Assembly (NCBI RefSeq): GCF_014204915.1
Contig: NZ_JACHMH010000001.1
Location: forward strand, 7,403,501-7,467,500
Length of the DNA stretch: 64,000 bases
DNA from: Crossiella cryophila
GTDB taxonomy: Bacteria > Actinomycetota > Actinomycetes > Mycobacteriales > Pseudonocardiaceae
Direction: 5' to 3'
Shown here: positions 22,985-32,352 of the stretch, in pieces
How positions within the stretch are numbered: position 1 is the first letter of the stretch
How the letters are laid out: every line of letters starts with the position of its first letter
Notes under the pieces: model-generated
Told to the model about the DNA's origin: nothing
Seen by the model: the letters and a program-made list of their open reading frames with translations, nothing else
The model's database searches: none
Translations under genes and position numbers: made by a program

Positions 22985-23294
22985 GCGGGGGCCTCCACCA
23001 CGCTCGGAAACAGAGTCAAACCATTCGGTCGAATGGAATCGGCGGTGATTCCGGCAAGGACGGCGGGCCCGAACCGGCAGAACACCGCTCGCTGCGCCGC
23101 CGGTCGGCGTTCCGGCAGCTCAGAGAGCGCTCACAGCGCACACCACCGACCGGATGCCGGCGGCTGCATCAGCTGCGTTGTTACCCGGACCGAGGTAGGG
23201 ACTTCACCAGTGTTGGCGCGGCGGTGCCGACCGGAGGAAGTGCGTGCCGCGCAAGGCATCCCGACCGACCGTTCGGTCGGTAGGGATGCGTGGG
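22985..23294. other. 310-bp gap upstream of the asparagine-synthase-like gene
   Basis: No gene is supported. It should hold the promoter of the amidotransferase gene, because the LAL regulator upstream ends at 23295. The only recognisable element is the operator-like site at 23195-23210. Confidence 0.6.
23195..23210. promoter_or_regulatory. Candidate PAS-LuxR operator upstream of the amidotransferase gene
   Basis: GTAGGGACTTCACCAG matches CTVGGGAWWTCCCBAG at 13 of 16 positions and is identical except for one base to the site at 21098-21113. Its distance of 211 bp from the start codon would need a long 5' leader. Confidence 0.45.
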
Positions 23295-26132
23295 TCAGGT
23301 TGATCGACTGCCGCCGGTGCCCGCCGGGGCCCGCAGCGCTTCGGCCAGCTGGACCCGGCGCTCGATGCCCAGTTTGCGGTACGAGCTGGTCAAATGCTTC
23401 TCCACGGCCCGCCTGCTGATCTCCAGCCGACTGGCGATCTCGTGGTTGCCCAGACCTCGCGCGGCCAGCTCGGCCACGGTGGCCTCGGTGGGGGTCAACC
23501 GGGTGGCCGGGGCCGGAACCACCGGGCTGTCAAGGGAAACGGCGCTCTGGCTGGTACTCGCCATCATGCCCTCCTCGGCCCCGCCGCGGCCCTCCATCAA
23601 CTGCTCGGCGAGCTGCCCCGCCTGGGCCAGCACCCGCTCTCCCTCGGCGGGCGAGGTTTTCTGAATGCGCTTTCCCAACCGTTTCAGCGTCCAGGCCAAT
23701 TCGGTCTTGTTACCGGCCTGCCGGAACAGTTCGGCGGCCTGGCGGAGATGTTCGACGCCGCGCGCGCCGGGGGTGAGAATGCCGAGCAGATGGCTGCCGC
23801 GGGCGATTCCGTTGGGCGATCCCCAGGCCAGCGCGCGCCGCTGGTGTTCCTCGGCCAGCGCCATGGCCTCGGCGTGCTGGCCGACCCGGTGGTGCAGGGC
23901 GGCGGCCATGCACTGCCAGGGCAGCACGGCCTGGTTGCGCCAGCCCGCCCGGTCGAGCAGGTTGCCGCCGTCGAGGATCTGGGCCAGCGCGGCCTCGTGG
24001 TCGCCCGCGGATTCGGCCAGCATGGCGCGCATGGTGCGGCGCAGCGCGTACATCCGCAGGTCGGTCTCGGAGCCGGTGATCTCCAGCGCGCGCCGGGCCA
24101 GGTCCACATCGCGGGTCACCATGGCCACCGCGCCAAGGGCCACCGCGGAGGAGACGATCATCTCCTGGGTGTCCCCGCCGACCAGGTCCACCGCGTGCAG
24201 CGCGGCCTCCTTGGCCCTGGCCACCTGGCCGCGGCCGAGCAGGGCCAGGCTGCACTGGGCCTGCACCAGGGACTGGAAGGCGGCCGGGGAGGGCTGGCGG
24301 GCGTGTGCGAGCACCGCGTCCAGCCAGGAGCCGGCGGCATCGCCCTGATCGGCGGCCAGCAGCACCGCGGGCAGGATCTGCATGAAGGAGCCGATCTGCA
24401 CCGAGTTGGCAGGCACCCTGGCCACGATCTGGCGGGCCATCCTGGCCACCTCGGTGCTGGGCACCTCCCCGGTCAGCGTGACCGCCTCCAGCAGCACCAC
24501 CCGCAGTTCCTGCTCGGCCGGGCAGGCGCGGCCCGCGTCGAAACCCAGTTCGCGCAACCGCTCCCCCGCGGTGGCCACCAGTTTCCGGTCCGGCATGCCT
24601 GCCTGCCGCCAGCGGGCTTCCAGCCGCAGTGCGACGTCGAGGTCGTGCCCGCTGAGCCCGTCGGTGGGGCCGATCTTGTCCCGGACGTCCTTGAGCAGCG
24701 CGGCCAGCTGCGGGTCGTAGCCGGAGACGCGCAGCGGCATCCAGGACAGCGCCTCGGCCCGGCTGCGGTGATCCGGCAGCAGCCGGGCGGCCTGCACCAG
24801 GTGCTGTTTGGCCGCGGCGGGCCAGGCGTCGAGTTCGGTGGCGGCCAGCTCCACCAGCAGTTCGGCCCGGCGGCCGTCCTCCGGCGGGGAGTCCAGCAGC
24901 GCGCGCCGGAAGTAGCGCACCGCGATCTCCGGGGCGCCGCGCCTGCGGGCGGAGACCGCGGCGGCCTTGAGCAGATCCAGGCCGCGCCGGTCGTGCATGC
25001 CGTCGACCTGCACCAGCTGGGCGGCGACCTCCTCGGGTCCGGCCCCGCATTCGGCCAGGTGGTCGGCTGCCGCGCGGTGCAGCCGGGAACTCTCCGCGGA
25101 GCCGATGAACTCCGAGACCACCTTGGTCAGCGCCGCGGTGGGCACCACCCGGCCGTCGATCTCATCCAGCGCGCCGCCGACCCGGCGCAGCACGCTCTTG
25201 GCGGTGCGGCATTCGGTCGGGGTCAGCTCGCTGAGCCGGGCCAGCAGCAGTTCGGTGGCCTGCTCGGCCAGGATCACGGTGGCGATGGCGAAGGCGGAGA
25301 CCACCCGGTCCCGGCGCAGCAACGCGCGCAACTGCTCCCGCCGCAACGCCCCTGACAGCTCGCGCACCCTGGGCACCTCGGTGAACTGCCCGCGCAAACG
25401 TTGGTGCACGGCCCGGTCCAGCAGGGCCAGCAGCGCCTTGGGCGAACCACCGGTGACCTCGTGGCACACCTCGGCGAAGGCCGGATCGCAGTCCGGGCCG
25501 AACCGCTGGGCCACCAGGGCGGCGGTGGTGTCCGCGGTGAAGGCCCGCGCTTCCAGGCGGTAGCCGGTGACGTCGAGGATCTCCTGGATCAGCAGCGCGC
25601 GTTCGCTCACCGCGTCCGGGGTGGTCACCGCGACCAGCAGCCGGGCGCCGTGCAGCCGGGAGGCCAGGAAGGCCAGCGCGCGCAGCGATGCCTCGTCCAC
25701 CCAGTGCAGGTCGTCGATGACGACCACCACGGTCTGGGTGGCGCTGAGCCGTTTGAGGGTGGCGTGCAGGCCGTGCACGAAGCAGCCGAGTGAGCCGGGA
25801 CCGAACTCGCTGGTCTGGTCCAGGCCACCACCCTCCAGGATGGCGGCCAGCATGCCGCGCGGGGTGTCCTCGGCCTCGACCCCGCCGTAGACCAGCGGGG
25901 TGACCAGCTGGCGGACCACGCCGATGGGCAGGTCCCGTTCGGACTCCGCGCCGCTGGCCCGCAGCACCAGCGCGCCCTCGGCCGCGGCCAGCTCGACCAG
26001 TGCCCTGGCCAGTGCGGTGCGCCCGGCGCCTGCCGGGCCGCCGATGTGCAGCAGCGCGCCGCGCCCGGAGGCCACCTCGCGCACCGCCTCGCGCATCTGC
26101 CGGAGTTCGGAACCGCGCTCCCGCAACGTCAT
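23295..26132 (-). CDS. LAL-family (large ATP-binding LuxR) transcriptional regulator 1
   Basis: 945 residues, ATG 26132 immediately after the TGA of the second LAL gene. N-terminal P-loop GGPAGAGRTALARAL near residues 31-45 and Walker B-like VVVVIDDLHWVDE near 135; the middle is helical, TPR-like; the C-terminus carries a LuxR helix-turn-helix (LTPTEATVAELAARGLGNHE, then IASRLEISRRAVEKHL) near residues 877-925. LAL proteins are pathway-specific activators, often in sets of two or three in macrolide and polyene clusters. The tandem arrangement with no gap indicates co-expression with the next gene. Confidence 0.95.
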   Translation of the reverse strand: MTLRERGSELRQMREAVREVASGRGALLHIGGPAGAGRTALARALVELAAAEGALVLRASGAESERDLPIGVVRQLVTPLVYGGVEAEDTPRGMLAAILEGGGLDQTSEFGPGSLGCFVHGLHATLKRLSATQTVVVVIDDLHWVDEASLRALAFLASRLHGARLLVAVTTPDAVSERALLIQEILDVTGYRLEARAFTADTTAALVAQRFGPDCDPAFAEVCHEVTGGSPKALLALLDRAVHQRLRGQFTEVPRVRELSGALRREQLRALLRRDRVVSAFAIATVILAEQATELLLARLSELTPTECRTAKSVLRRVGGALDEIDGRVVPTAALTKVVSEFIGSAESSRLHRAAADHLAECGAGPEEVAAQLVQVDGMHDRRGLDLLKAAAVSARRRGAPEIAVRYFRRALLDSPPEDGRRAELLVELAATELDAWPAAAKQHLVQAARLLPDHRSRAEALSWMPLRVSGYDPQLAALLKDVRDKIGPTDGLSGHDLDVALRLEARWRQAGMPDRKLVATAGERLRELGFDAGRACPAEQELRVVLLEAVTLTGEVPSTEVARMARQIVARVPANSVQIGSFMQILPAVLLAADQGDAAGSWLDAVLAHARQPSPAAFQSLVQAQCSLALLGRGQVARAKEAALHAVDLVGGDTQEMIVSSAVALGAVAMVTRDVDLARRALEITGSETDLRMYALRRTMRAMLAESAGDHEAALAQILDGGNLLDRAGWRNQAVLPWQCMAAALHHRVGQHAEAMALAEEHQRRALAWGSPNGIARGSHLLGILTPGARGVEHLRQAAELFRQAGNKTELAWTLKRLGKRIQKTSPAEGERVLAQAGQLAEQLMEGRGGAEEGMMASTSQSAVSLDSPVVPAPATRLTPTEATVAELAARGLGNHEIASRLEISRRAVEKHLTSSYRKLGIERRVQLAEALRAPAGTGGSRST

Positions 26133-28736
26133 TCAGCACCCGCCCGTGGTCGGTCCCACCCTGCCGAGCAACTCGTCCCGCCCGCGCACGCCCAGCTTGC
26201 GATAGACCTTGGTCAGCCGCAGCTCGATCGTTCGCCTGGTGACGCCAAGGCGCGCCGCGGCCTCGCCGTTGGCCAGCCCGCCGACCACCAGGCGCACCAC
26301 CTCGAGTTCCACCGGGGTCAGCGCGGCGAGCACGTCCAGCGGCAGTCCGGCGGGCACGGGTGCGGCCACCGGTTCGGGCCGGGGCGGCGGTGGCTGGTCC
26401 GGCAGGTCGGGGATGTCCACGCCGATGGCCCGGAACCCGGCCAGCGAACGCTCCTCCGGGATGTCCAGCGCCTCCCCGCAGCCCCAGCGCTCCAGCACCG
26501 CGTTCTCCTCGGCCCGCAACGCCATCGCGCGGTCGGTGTCGCCGAGCAGCTGGTGGGCCAGGGAGGCGCCGAAGCGCCAGGGCAGCAGCACCGGGTTGCG
26601 CCAGCCGCGGCTGAGCAGCACCCGCCCGCATTCCTCGAAGAGCACCAGCGCCCGTTCGGGCTGCCCGGCGACCAGGCGGACCTCGGCGCGGGCGTAGAGC
26701 AGCAGGCTCCAGCCAACGCCCCGGTCGGCCAGTTGCGCGTCCGGCCGCCCGGCCAGTTTCCGCGCGGCGTCGACCTGGCCGCTGCGGATCAGCGCCATGA
26801 TCTCGGCCGAGGTGACCCTGGAGGCCAGCGCCGGATGCCAGGAGGTCAGCGGCAGTTCGCGTTTGGCCGCCTCGATCACCGCGAGGGCCTGTTCGGGGTC
26901 GCCGCGGCGCAGGATGATCCCGGACTGGCCGAGCATGGCCTGGGCCGCCGCCGCCCGCGCGCCCCGCCTGCGGGCGTCGTGGGCGAGCGTCTCGTACCCG
27001 GCCGCGGACTCCTCCACCGCGTCCGCGCACAGCAGCGCCCGCGCGGCGGCGAAGCGGCACATCAGCGGCGCGCCGTCGCCCTCGGCCAGCACCAGCCTGG
27101 CCAGTTCCAGCACACGCGGCCGGTCCTCGGCCCTGGTGGCCAGCTGCCAGGCCAGCACCGCGGCCTCGGCCGCGTCCACCGGGGTGCGCGCGGGCGAGGG
27201 CAGCACGGTGGCCGGGGTCTCCAGGTCGGGTCCGGCCTCGTCCTGGGCCAGCCAGCCCAGCGCGCCCAGCGGGGAGAGTTCGGTGGCGGTGCGGGTGCCC
27301 GCGGACTCGCGGTAGGCATCGGAGACCAGGCGCCGGGTGGTTTCCGCGTCGCCGCGGGAGAGCAGCAGGTCGGCGGCCTCGACCACCGAGTCCCAGGAGC
27401 CCGCGCCGTTGTGCAGCACCAGGACCTCGCGCAGCCTGCCGTCGCTGGCCTCTGGCTGGTCCACCACTTCCAGGCAGGCCAGCCGGATCAGCAGCCGGGA
27501 GCGCACCGGATCGGTCATCGGCTCGCGCAGCGCCCGGCGCAACGCGGTGATCGCCGCGTCCCGCTTGCCCTCGCGCAGCAGACAGGTGGCCGCGGCCGCG
27601 AAGACCTCGCCTGCCCACTGCTGCCCGGCCACCGGCACACCACCGAGCAACTCGGCGACTGTGAGCGCTCCCATTTCGAGAACCCGCCCGAGTTCGGCCG
27701 CCCGCATGCTCAGGGCGGCCCGGTCCGCGGCGTCCCGGCCGGCGAAGGCGTCCACCGCGAAGCCGGGGCAGGCCAGCCGGGGCGCGGTGGTGCCGACCAC
27801 CAGTCCGGCCCCGCTCAGCGCGCCGAGCGCGTCCAGCGCGCCCGCCCGTTCCAGCGCGGTGACCATGGCCAGGCCGAACCGCCCGCCACCGGCGGCCATG
27901 GTGCGCAGCAACGCGGCCGCCTCCAGCGGCAGGGTGCGCACCACCCTGGCGACCCGTCCGGTCCAGTCCGCCCGCGCGACCTCGTACACCTCGGTCAGCC
28001 GGGCCGGGATCAAGGGCAGATCAGCGGCGTTGAAGTGAGCGGCCACCGCGGCGAGTACCGCGGGCCTGCCCATCGAGGCCTGGGTGGCCGCCCTGGCCAC
28101 CTCCTCCTCCACCGGTTTGCCGGTCAGCCCGGCCAGCAGTTCCCTGGCCTCCGGCACGGCCAGCGCACGCAGCCTGAGCTGGGTGGGCACACCGGCGGGG
28201 GTGGCCGAGCAGTCCGCGCCCACCACCCGCACCAGCGGGCCGTGCGCGGAGCCCAGCAGCATGATCGGGTAGTCCCGCACCTGCTGGGCCATCTCGGCGA
28301 ACCAGCGCAACGACCAGCGGTCGGCCCAGTGCAGGTCGTCCACGGCGATCAGCAGTGGCCGCCGGGCCGCCAGCGCGGTGAACTCCCGGCACAGCAACGC
28401 GTTGAGGTCGGTCGGATTGGGCGCCTGCTCGCAGGAGACAGCCAGGTCCGCGATCCGCCCCGGGGGGAGCAGATCAGAGAGCAGCCGGGTCACCACCGAA
28501 TACGGAATGGCCGATTCGGAGGGGGCACAGGGCGCGAAGGACACGCCAACGCCCAGTGACTGCGCCCGCGACACGGTGTGCCGCAACACGAACGACCGGC
28601 CCGAACCTATCGGGCCGCTGACACCCACGATCTGGGACTGACCCTCACCCAACCCCTCGACCAGTTCATCCAGCACACCAACTACCGACGTGTCACGTGC
28701 TGACTCGTCCCCGACGACGAGGTGGACAAGGCTCAT
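26133..28736 (-). CDS. LAL-family (large ATP-binding LuxR) transcriptional regulator 2
   Basis: 867 residues from ATG 28736 (MSLVHLVVGDESARD), preferred over upstream starts because translation further up is unlike the family. P-loop GPIGSGRSFVLRH near residue 40, Walker B-like LLIAVDDLHWADR near 130, and the C-terminal HTH LTPVELEVVRLVVGGLANGE then AAARLGVTRRTIELRL. First gene of the two-LAL transcript, divergent from the GDP-mannose dehydratase gene. It most likely activates the polyketide cluster. Confidence 0.94.
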   Translation of the reverse strand: MSLVHLVVGDESARDTSVVGVLDELVEGLGEGQSQIVGVSGPIGSGRSFVLRHTVSRAQSLGVGVSFAPCAPSESAIPYSVVTRLLSDLLPPGRIADLAVSCEQAPNPTDLNALLCREFTALAARRPLLIAVDDLHWADRWSLRWFAEMAQQVRDYPIMLLGSAHGPLVRVVGADCSATPAGVPTQLRLRALAVPEARELLAGLTGKPVEEEVARAATQASMGRPAVLAAVAAHFNAADLPLIPARLTEVYEVARADWTGRVARVVRTLPLEAAALLRTMAAGGGRFGLAMVTALERAGALDALGALSGAGLVVGTTAPRLACPGFAVDAFAGRDAADRAALSMRAAELGRVLEMGALTVAELLGGVPVAGQQWAGEVFAAAATCLLREGKRDAAITALRRALREPMTDPVRSRLLIRLACLEVVDQPEASDGRLREVLVLHNGAGSWDSVVEAADLLLSRGDAETTRRLVSDAYRESAGTRTATELSPLGALGWLAQDEAGPDLETPATVLPSPARTPVDAAEAAVLAWQLATRAEDRPRVLELARLVLAEGDGAPLMCRFAAARALLCADAVEESAAGYETLAHDARRRGARAAAAQAMLGQSGIILRRGDPEQALAVIEAAKRELPLTSWHPALASRVTSAEIMALIRSGQVDAARKLAGRPDAQLADRGVGWSLLLYARAEVRLVAGQPERALVLFEECGRVLLSRGWRNPVLLPWRFGASLAHQLLGDTDRAMALRAEENAVLERWGCGEALDIPEERSLAGFRAIGVDIPDLPDQPPPPRPEPVAAPVPAGLPLDVLAALTPVELEVVRLVVGGLANGEAAARLGVTRRTIELRLTKVYRKLGVRGRDELLGRVGPTTGGC

Positions 28737-29254
28737 GACGACCCCTATCCGGGTTCTCCAACCGACAGAAGGCAAGCCCCACCCAGCTCCAGCCACTATT
28801 CGTGACCGGCGGCCGACACATCCGCATCCCTTGAACCCGCTGCCCTTACTACGGTTTGGAGTTCGCACTCTCCATGACCGCCCAGCCCCGGAAAAGCCCC
28901 ATATCAAGTATGTTGAAGGCGTTCCTGGGGTTCTCCACAAAATTTGAGCTTAACTTGATCCTGGGTGTCTGGTCGTTTCATGGTGGCCATCGCCACGTTA
29001 CCCACTCAACGGGTGAGTTACTGACGAGTTCTCGCCATCCGTGACCACCTTCCCACGCGACGCACGGCCCGGTGACAACCCGACACCGCGCCGTGCGTCG
29101 CCCCGCCCGGACCAGCCCGTTCAAGATCGACAAGGGCCCATCATCTAGACGTTTCCTTGTGCTGGTGCGGTTTCACTGGGGCGAAGAGCGGGTGAGTCAT
29201 CCTGTAGTTGGTCCACTCGCGACACCGCACTTGCACCGGCATCAAGGAGACCAT
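28737..29254. other. 518-bp divergent intergenic region (LAL genes / GDP-mannose dehydratase)
   Basis: No gene is supported. It must contain the promoters of both divergent units. A relatively AT-rich stretch (about 28895-28960) includes CTGGGGTTCTCCACAA at 28925-28940, 12 of 16 matches to the PAS-LuxR box, a weak candidate. AAGGAG at 29243-29248 is the ribosome binding site for the GTG start at 29255. Confidence 0.5.
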
Positions 29255-30286
29255 GTGCGTAGGCGAGCGCTGATCACTGGAATCACGGGACAGGATGGCT
29301 CCTACCTGGCCGAACACCTCCTCGAGCAGGGGTACCAGGTCTGGGGGCTCATCCGCGGGCAGGCCAACCCACGCAAGTCGCGGGTGAGCAGGCTGGTCAA
29401 GGATCTGTCCTTTGTGGACGGAGACCTGCTGGATCAGGGCAGCCTGATCTCGGCGGTGGACATGGTCCAGCCGGACGAGGTCTACAACCTGGGCGCGATC
29501 TCCTTCGTGCCGCTGTCCTGGCAGCAGGCGGAACTGACCACCGAGGTCAACGGCATGGGCGTGCTGCGCATGCTGGAGGCCATCCGGCTGGTCTGCGGCC
29601 TGGACAAGTCCAGGGCTGGCGGCAACGACACCATCCGCTTCTACCAGGCATCCTCCTCGGAGATGTTCGGCATGGTGGCCGAGACCCCGCAGCGGGAGAC
29701 CACCATCTTCCACCCCCGCAGCCCGTACGGCGTGGCCAAGACCTACGGCCACTTCATCACCAAGAACTACCGCGAGTCCTTCGGCATGTACGGGGTCTCC
29801 GGCATCCTGTTCAACCACGAGTCCCCGCGCCGTGGCGCCGAGTTCGTGACCCGCAAGATCTCCCTCGCGGTCGCCCAGATCAAGCTGGGCCTGCAGAAGG
29901 AGCTGCGCCTCGGCAACCTGGACGCGGTCCGCGACTGGGGCTTCGCCGGGGACTACGTGCGGGCCATGCACCTGATGCTGCAGCAGGAGGAGCCCACCGA
30001 CTACGTCATCGGCACCGGCCGGATGCACTCGGTGCGCGACGCCGTGCGGATCGCCTTCGAGGCCGTGGACCTGGACTGGCGGGACTACGTGGTGATCGAC
30101 CCCGAGCTGGTGCGCCCGGCCGAGGTCGAGACGCTCTGCGCGGACGCGAGCCGGGCCAAGCTGGAGCTGGGCTGGACGCCGAACGTGGACTTCACCGAGC
30201 TGATGAACATGATGGTGGAGTCGGACCTGCGCGAGGTCACCCGCACCAACCAGATCGAGGAACTGCTGCCCGCGGGCGGCTGGTAG
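29255..30286 (+). CDS. GDP-mannose 4,6-dehydratase
   Basis: 343 residues from GTG 29255 with AAGGAG at a good distance. Extended short-chain dehydrogenase: Rossmann motif GITGQDGSYLAE at the N-terminus, SSSEMFG, catalytic Tyr and Lys in YGVAKTYGHFITKNYRE, and the family signatures FNHESPRRG and LGNLDAVRDWGFAGDYV. It makes GDP-4-keto-6-deoxymannose, precursor of mycosamine in polyenes, perosamine, rhamnose or fucose. It is the only plus-strand gene of the polyketide region. In polyene clusters this enzyme (NysDIII/AmphDIII) starts mycosamine synthesis; here the other sugar genes look dTDP-type, so a second sugar is possible. Confidence 0.95.
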   Translation: MRRRALITGITGQDGSYLAEHLLEQGYQVWGLIRGQANPRKSRVSRLVKDLSFVDGDLLDQGSLISAVDMVQPDEVYNLGAISFVPLSWQQAELTTEVNGMGVLRMLEAIRLVCGLDKSRAGGNDTIRFYQASSSEMFGMVAETPQRETTIFHPRSPYGVAKTYGHFITKNYRESFGMYGVSGILFNHESPRRGAEFVTRKISLAVAQIKLGLQKELRLGNLDAVRDWGFAGDYVRAMHLMLQQEEPTDYVIGTGRMHSVRDAVRIAFEAVDLDWRDYVVIDPELVRPAEVETLCADASRAKLELGWTPNVDFTELMNMMVESDLREVTRTNQIEELLPAGGW

Positions 30287-30397
30287 GCGCTACCCAGACG
30301 GCAACGCGCCGGTCCGCGATCCCGCGGCCGGCGCGTTCCCATGTCCGGAGCGGCCCGGCCCAACCAGCTCGGCGCTCAACCAGCTGGGCGCACGAAA

Positions 30398-30428
30398 AGG
30401 CCGGTACGACGGGAGGTCGTACCGGCCT
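30398..30428. terminator. Hairpin terminator between convergent genes
   Basis: Perfect 13-bp stem 30398-30410 / 30416-30428 (AGGCCGGTACGAC and its complement) with a GGGAG loop. Read on the minus strand the stem is followed by TTTT, so it should end the small DUF5988-like gene's transcript, and it can also stop the GDP-mannose dehydratase transcript from the other side. Confidence 0.85.
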
Positions 30429-30443
30429 GGGGAAGCGCGAGGG

Positions 30444-30650
30444 TCACTCGGCGATCTTCGTCCGTCCGCACCAGTTGTAGACGGGGAGGTTTTCCTCGCC
30501 AACGCTCTGGTTCTGCCCGTGATAGGCGAAGTGCTCGTAGCCGGCGCCGAAGGCGACCTTGATTTTCTGATCGAGCCGGTCCACATTGCGGACCGGTTCG
30601 ATGAGGGACAGTTCGGCCGGTCCACCGGACAAGAAGATTCGGGTGCTCAT
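30444..30650 (-). CDS. Small DUF5988-like protein
   Basis: 68 residues from ATG 30650, with AGGAGG 7 nt upstream. Reads MSTRIFLSGGP near the start and ends YNWCGRTKIAE; the central GYEHFAYHG is shared with small actinobacterial proteins of the DUF5988 type that are common in and near polyketide and peptide antibiotic clusters. Function unknown. It lacks the conserved tryptophans of MbtH proteins. It has its own strong ribosome site and a terminator directly behind, downstream of the thioesterase gene. Confidence 0.75.
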   Translation of the reverse strand: MSTRIFLSGGPAELSLIEPVRNVDRLDQKIKVAFGAGYEHFAYHGQNQSVGEENLPVYNWCGRTKIAE

Positions 30651-30765
30651 CTCGTTTCCTCCTCTGGGCTGGCTCAACTATGCGACCTAAATCACCAGGA
30701 AAACCGTTGAAGGATCCAGAGCCAGGCTCCGTGGCGACATTCCGCCGCGGTCCGACCTGCCGGAG

Positions 30766-31533
30766 TCAGACCGTGCTGCGGGTGGCGCCGAGTGCGCGGC
30801 TGATCTCCGCCTGCACCGCGGCCTGGTGCTCGGTGAGGAAGAAGTGCCCGCCCGGATACACCTTGATCCGGCATTCGCCGTCGGTGTGCCCGCGCCAGGC
30901 CTCGGCCTCGGGAATCGTGGTCTTGGGATCGTTGTCCCCGGTGAGGACGGTGATCGGGCAGTTCAGCTTGCGCCCGGGTTGTGCCCGGTAGGTCTCGATG
31001 GCGCGGTAGTCGTTGCGCAGCGCGGGCAGGCTCATCCGGAGGATCTCCTCATCGGCGAGCACGGCTCCGTCAGTGCCGTTCAGGGTGGCCATCTCGGCGA
31101 TGATCGCGTCGTCACCGCGCCGGTGGGTGCTCTCCTCGCGAACCGAGGAGGGCGCCCGGCGCCCGGAGGCGATCAGTTCGAGCGGGGGTCGCCCGCCGTC
31201 CTGCTCAAGCCGCCAGGCGAGTTCGAAGCCGATGGTGGCGCCCATGCTGTGCCCGAACAGCACGGTCGGCTTCGGGGTGAGCGCGGCCAGTTCGGCCGCG
31301 ATGTGTTCGGCGAGCTTCTCGATATCGGCGATTCCCGGATCACGGAGCCGATCCTGCCTGCCGGGGTACTGAATCGCGACCACATCCACCGCCGGCGCGA
31401 GGTTTCGCGAAACCGGGTAGTAGAAGCTGGCCGATCCGCCGGCGTGCGGCAAGCACACCAGCCGGGTGGTGCTGGCCGCCGAGGGATGGAAGCGCCTAAT
31501 CCACTGCGTTGTCTCGGTGTCGGCTATCGCCAC
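30766..31533 (-). CDS. Type II (editing) thioesterase
   Basis: 255 residues from GTG 31533. Alpha/beta hydrolase of the GrsT/TylO/NysE group: LVCLPHAGGSASFYYP, the nucleophile elbow LFGHSMGATIGFELA near residue 93, YPGRQDRL, and the catalytic His in YPGGHFFL near the C-terminus. These enzymes remove stalled or wrong acyl groups from the carrier proteins of modular synthases. It lies 132 bp behind the PAS-LuxR gene and ahead of the DUF5988-like gene on the same strand. Confidence 0.95.
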   Translation of the reverse strand: MAIADTETTQWIRRFHPSAASTTRLVCLPHAGGSASFYYPVSRNLAPAVDVVAIQYPGRQDRLRDPGIADIEKLAEHIAAELAALTPKPTVLFGHSMGATIGFELAWRLEQDGGRPPLELIASGRRAPSSVREESTHRRGDDAIIAEMATLNGTDGAVLADEEILRMSLPALRNDYRAIETYRAQPGRKLNCPITVLTGDNDPKTTIPEAEAWRGHTDGECRIKVYPGGHFFLTEHQAAVQAEISRALGATRSTV

Positions 31534-31665
31534 GGGCGTAGTTCCCTTCCTCAGACCCCACCATGACGATGACGGCCCGGCTGCCCGCCGTGTCATCATC
31601 GCACGCATTCATTGCTGAACTACGCAGAGCTGTTAATGTCACGCACACTCGGAGTGACTTGAGTT

Positions 31666-32352
31666 TTACTTGACATAGGCGGGGAGCACCCGGGGCGGCC
31701 ACGAGCCGACGCCGAAGAGTCCCATTGAATACGCTTTCGAAACCAGCGCCGGACGGTTCTTCGCCTTCAACCGGCGCAACAGCGTCGTAACGTGGTATTC
31801 AACTCCGCCGCGGCTCAGGTGCAGCATCGAAGCCAGCTGCACGGTGGAAACACCCGCCGCGACACCCTCCAGAATCCGGGCGTCCATGTCGGTCAGGAGC
31901 TTGCGTCCCGATGACAGCATGTGACCGGTGCGGTCGGTCTGCTCCGGCCGCACGATGACCATGATGCGCTGGACCTTGCCGCCCTCACCGACCACGGCCA
32001 CGCCGGTCAGCTCACCGCTGAAGTCCGGCTCGCCACTGCGCAGACCAGCGATTTGGCTGGAAAAGCGCCCCTTCTGTCCGTCCAGGAGCCGACCCAGTCC
32101 CTGCACGACGCTCTCGCGCACGCTGGGGTGGAGCAGTTCCGCGAACGTTCGCCCGCAGGCATCGGCAGCAGACCTGCCGAAGAGCCTAAGAAGCCTCGAA
32201 TTTGCCTCAGTCACTCGCAGTGACGAATCCAGTGTCGCCACACAGATGCCCGACTGGTCGAAGAGAGATCGAACCAGTTCCTGTGCGTCGTCCACCTTCC
32301 GTACCGCGCTAACCGAATCATGCATTGCCGCCGCTGCCACGTCCACACTCAT
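31666..32352 (-). CDS. PAS-LuxR transcriptional regulator (PimM/AmphRIV type)
   Basis: 228 residues from ATG 32352. N-terminal PAS fold (about 25-130: LFDQSGICVATLDSSLRVTE, NSRLLRLFGRSAADACGRTF) and a C-terminal LuxR helix-turn-helix (about 155-210: ILEGVAAGVSTVQLASMLHL, then SRGGVEYHVTTLLRRLKAKN). This two-domain layout and length match PimM, the activator of polyene clusters, whose operator is CTVGGGAWWTCCCBAG; several similar sites lie upstream of cluster genes here. It likely activates the PKS and sugar transcripts. A long 700-bp region precedes it. Confidence 0.93.
   Translation of the reverse strand: MSVDVAAAAMHDSVSAVRKVDDAQELVRSLFDQSGICVATLDSSLRVTEANSRLLRLFGRSAADACGRTFAELLHPSVRESVVQGLGRLLDGQKGRFSSQIAGLRSGEPDFSGELTGVAVVGEGGKVQRIMVIVRPEQTDRTGHMLSSGRKLLTDMDARILEGVAAGVSTVQLASMLHLSRGGVEYHVTTLLRRLKAKNRPALVSKAYSMGLFGVGSWPPRVLPAYVK

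Noticed and set aside
30444-30650. MbtH-like protein
   Set aside because: Size fits, but the conserved tryptophans and the SxWP-type motifs are absent; the C-terminal GRTKIAE fits DUF5988 instead.
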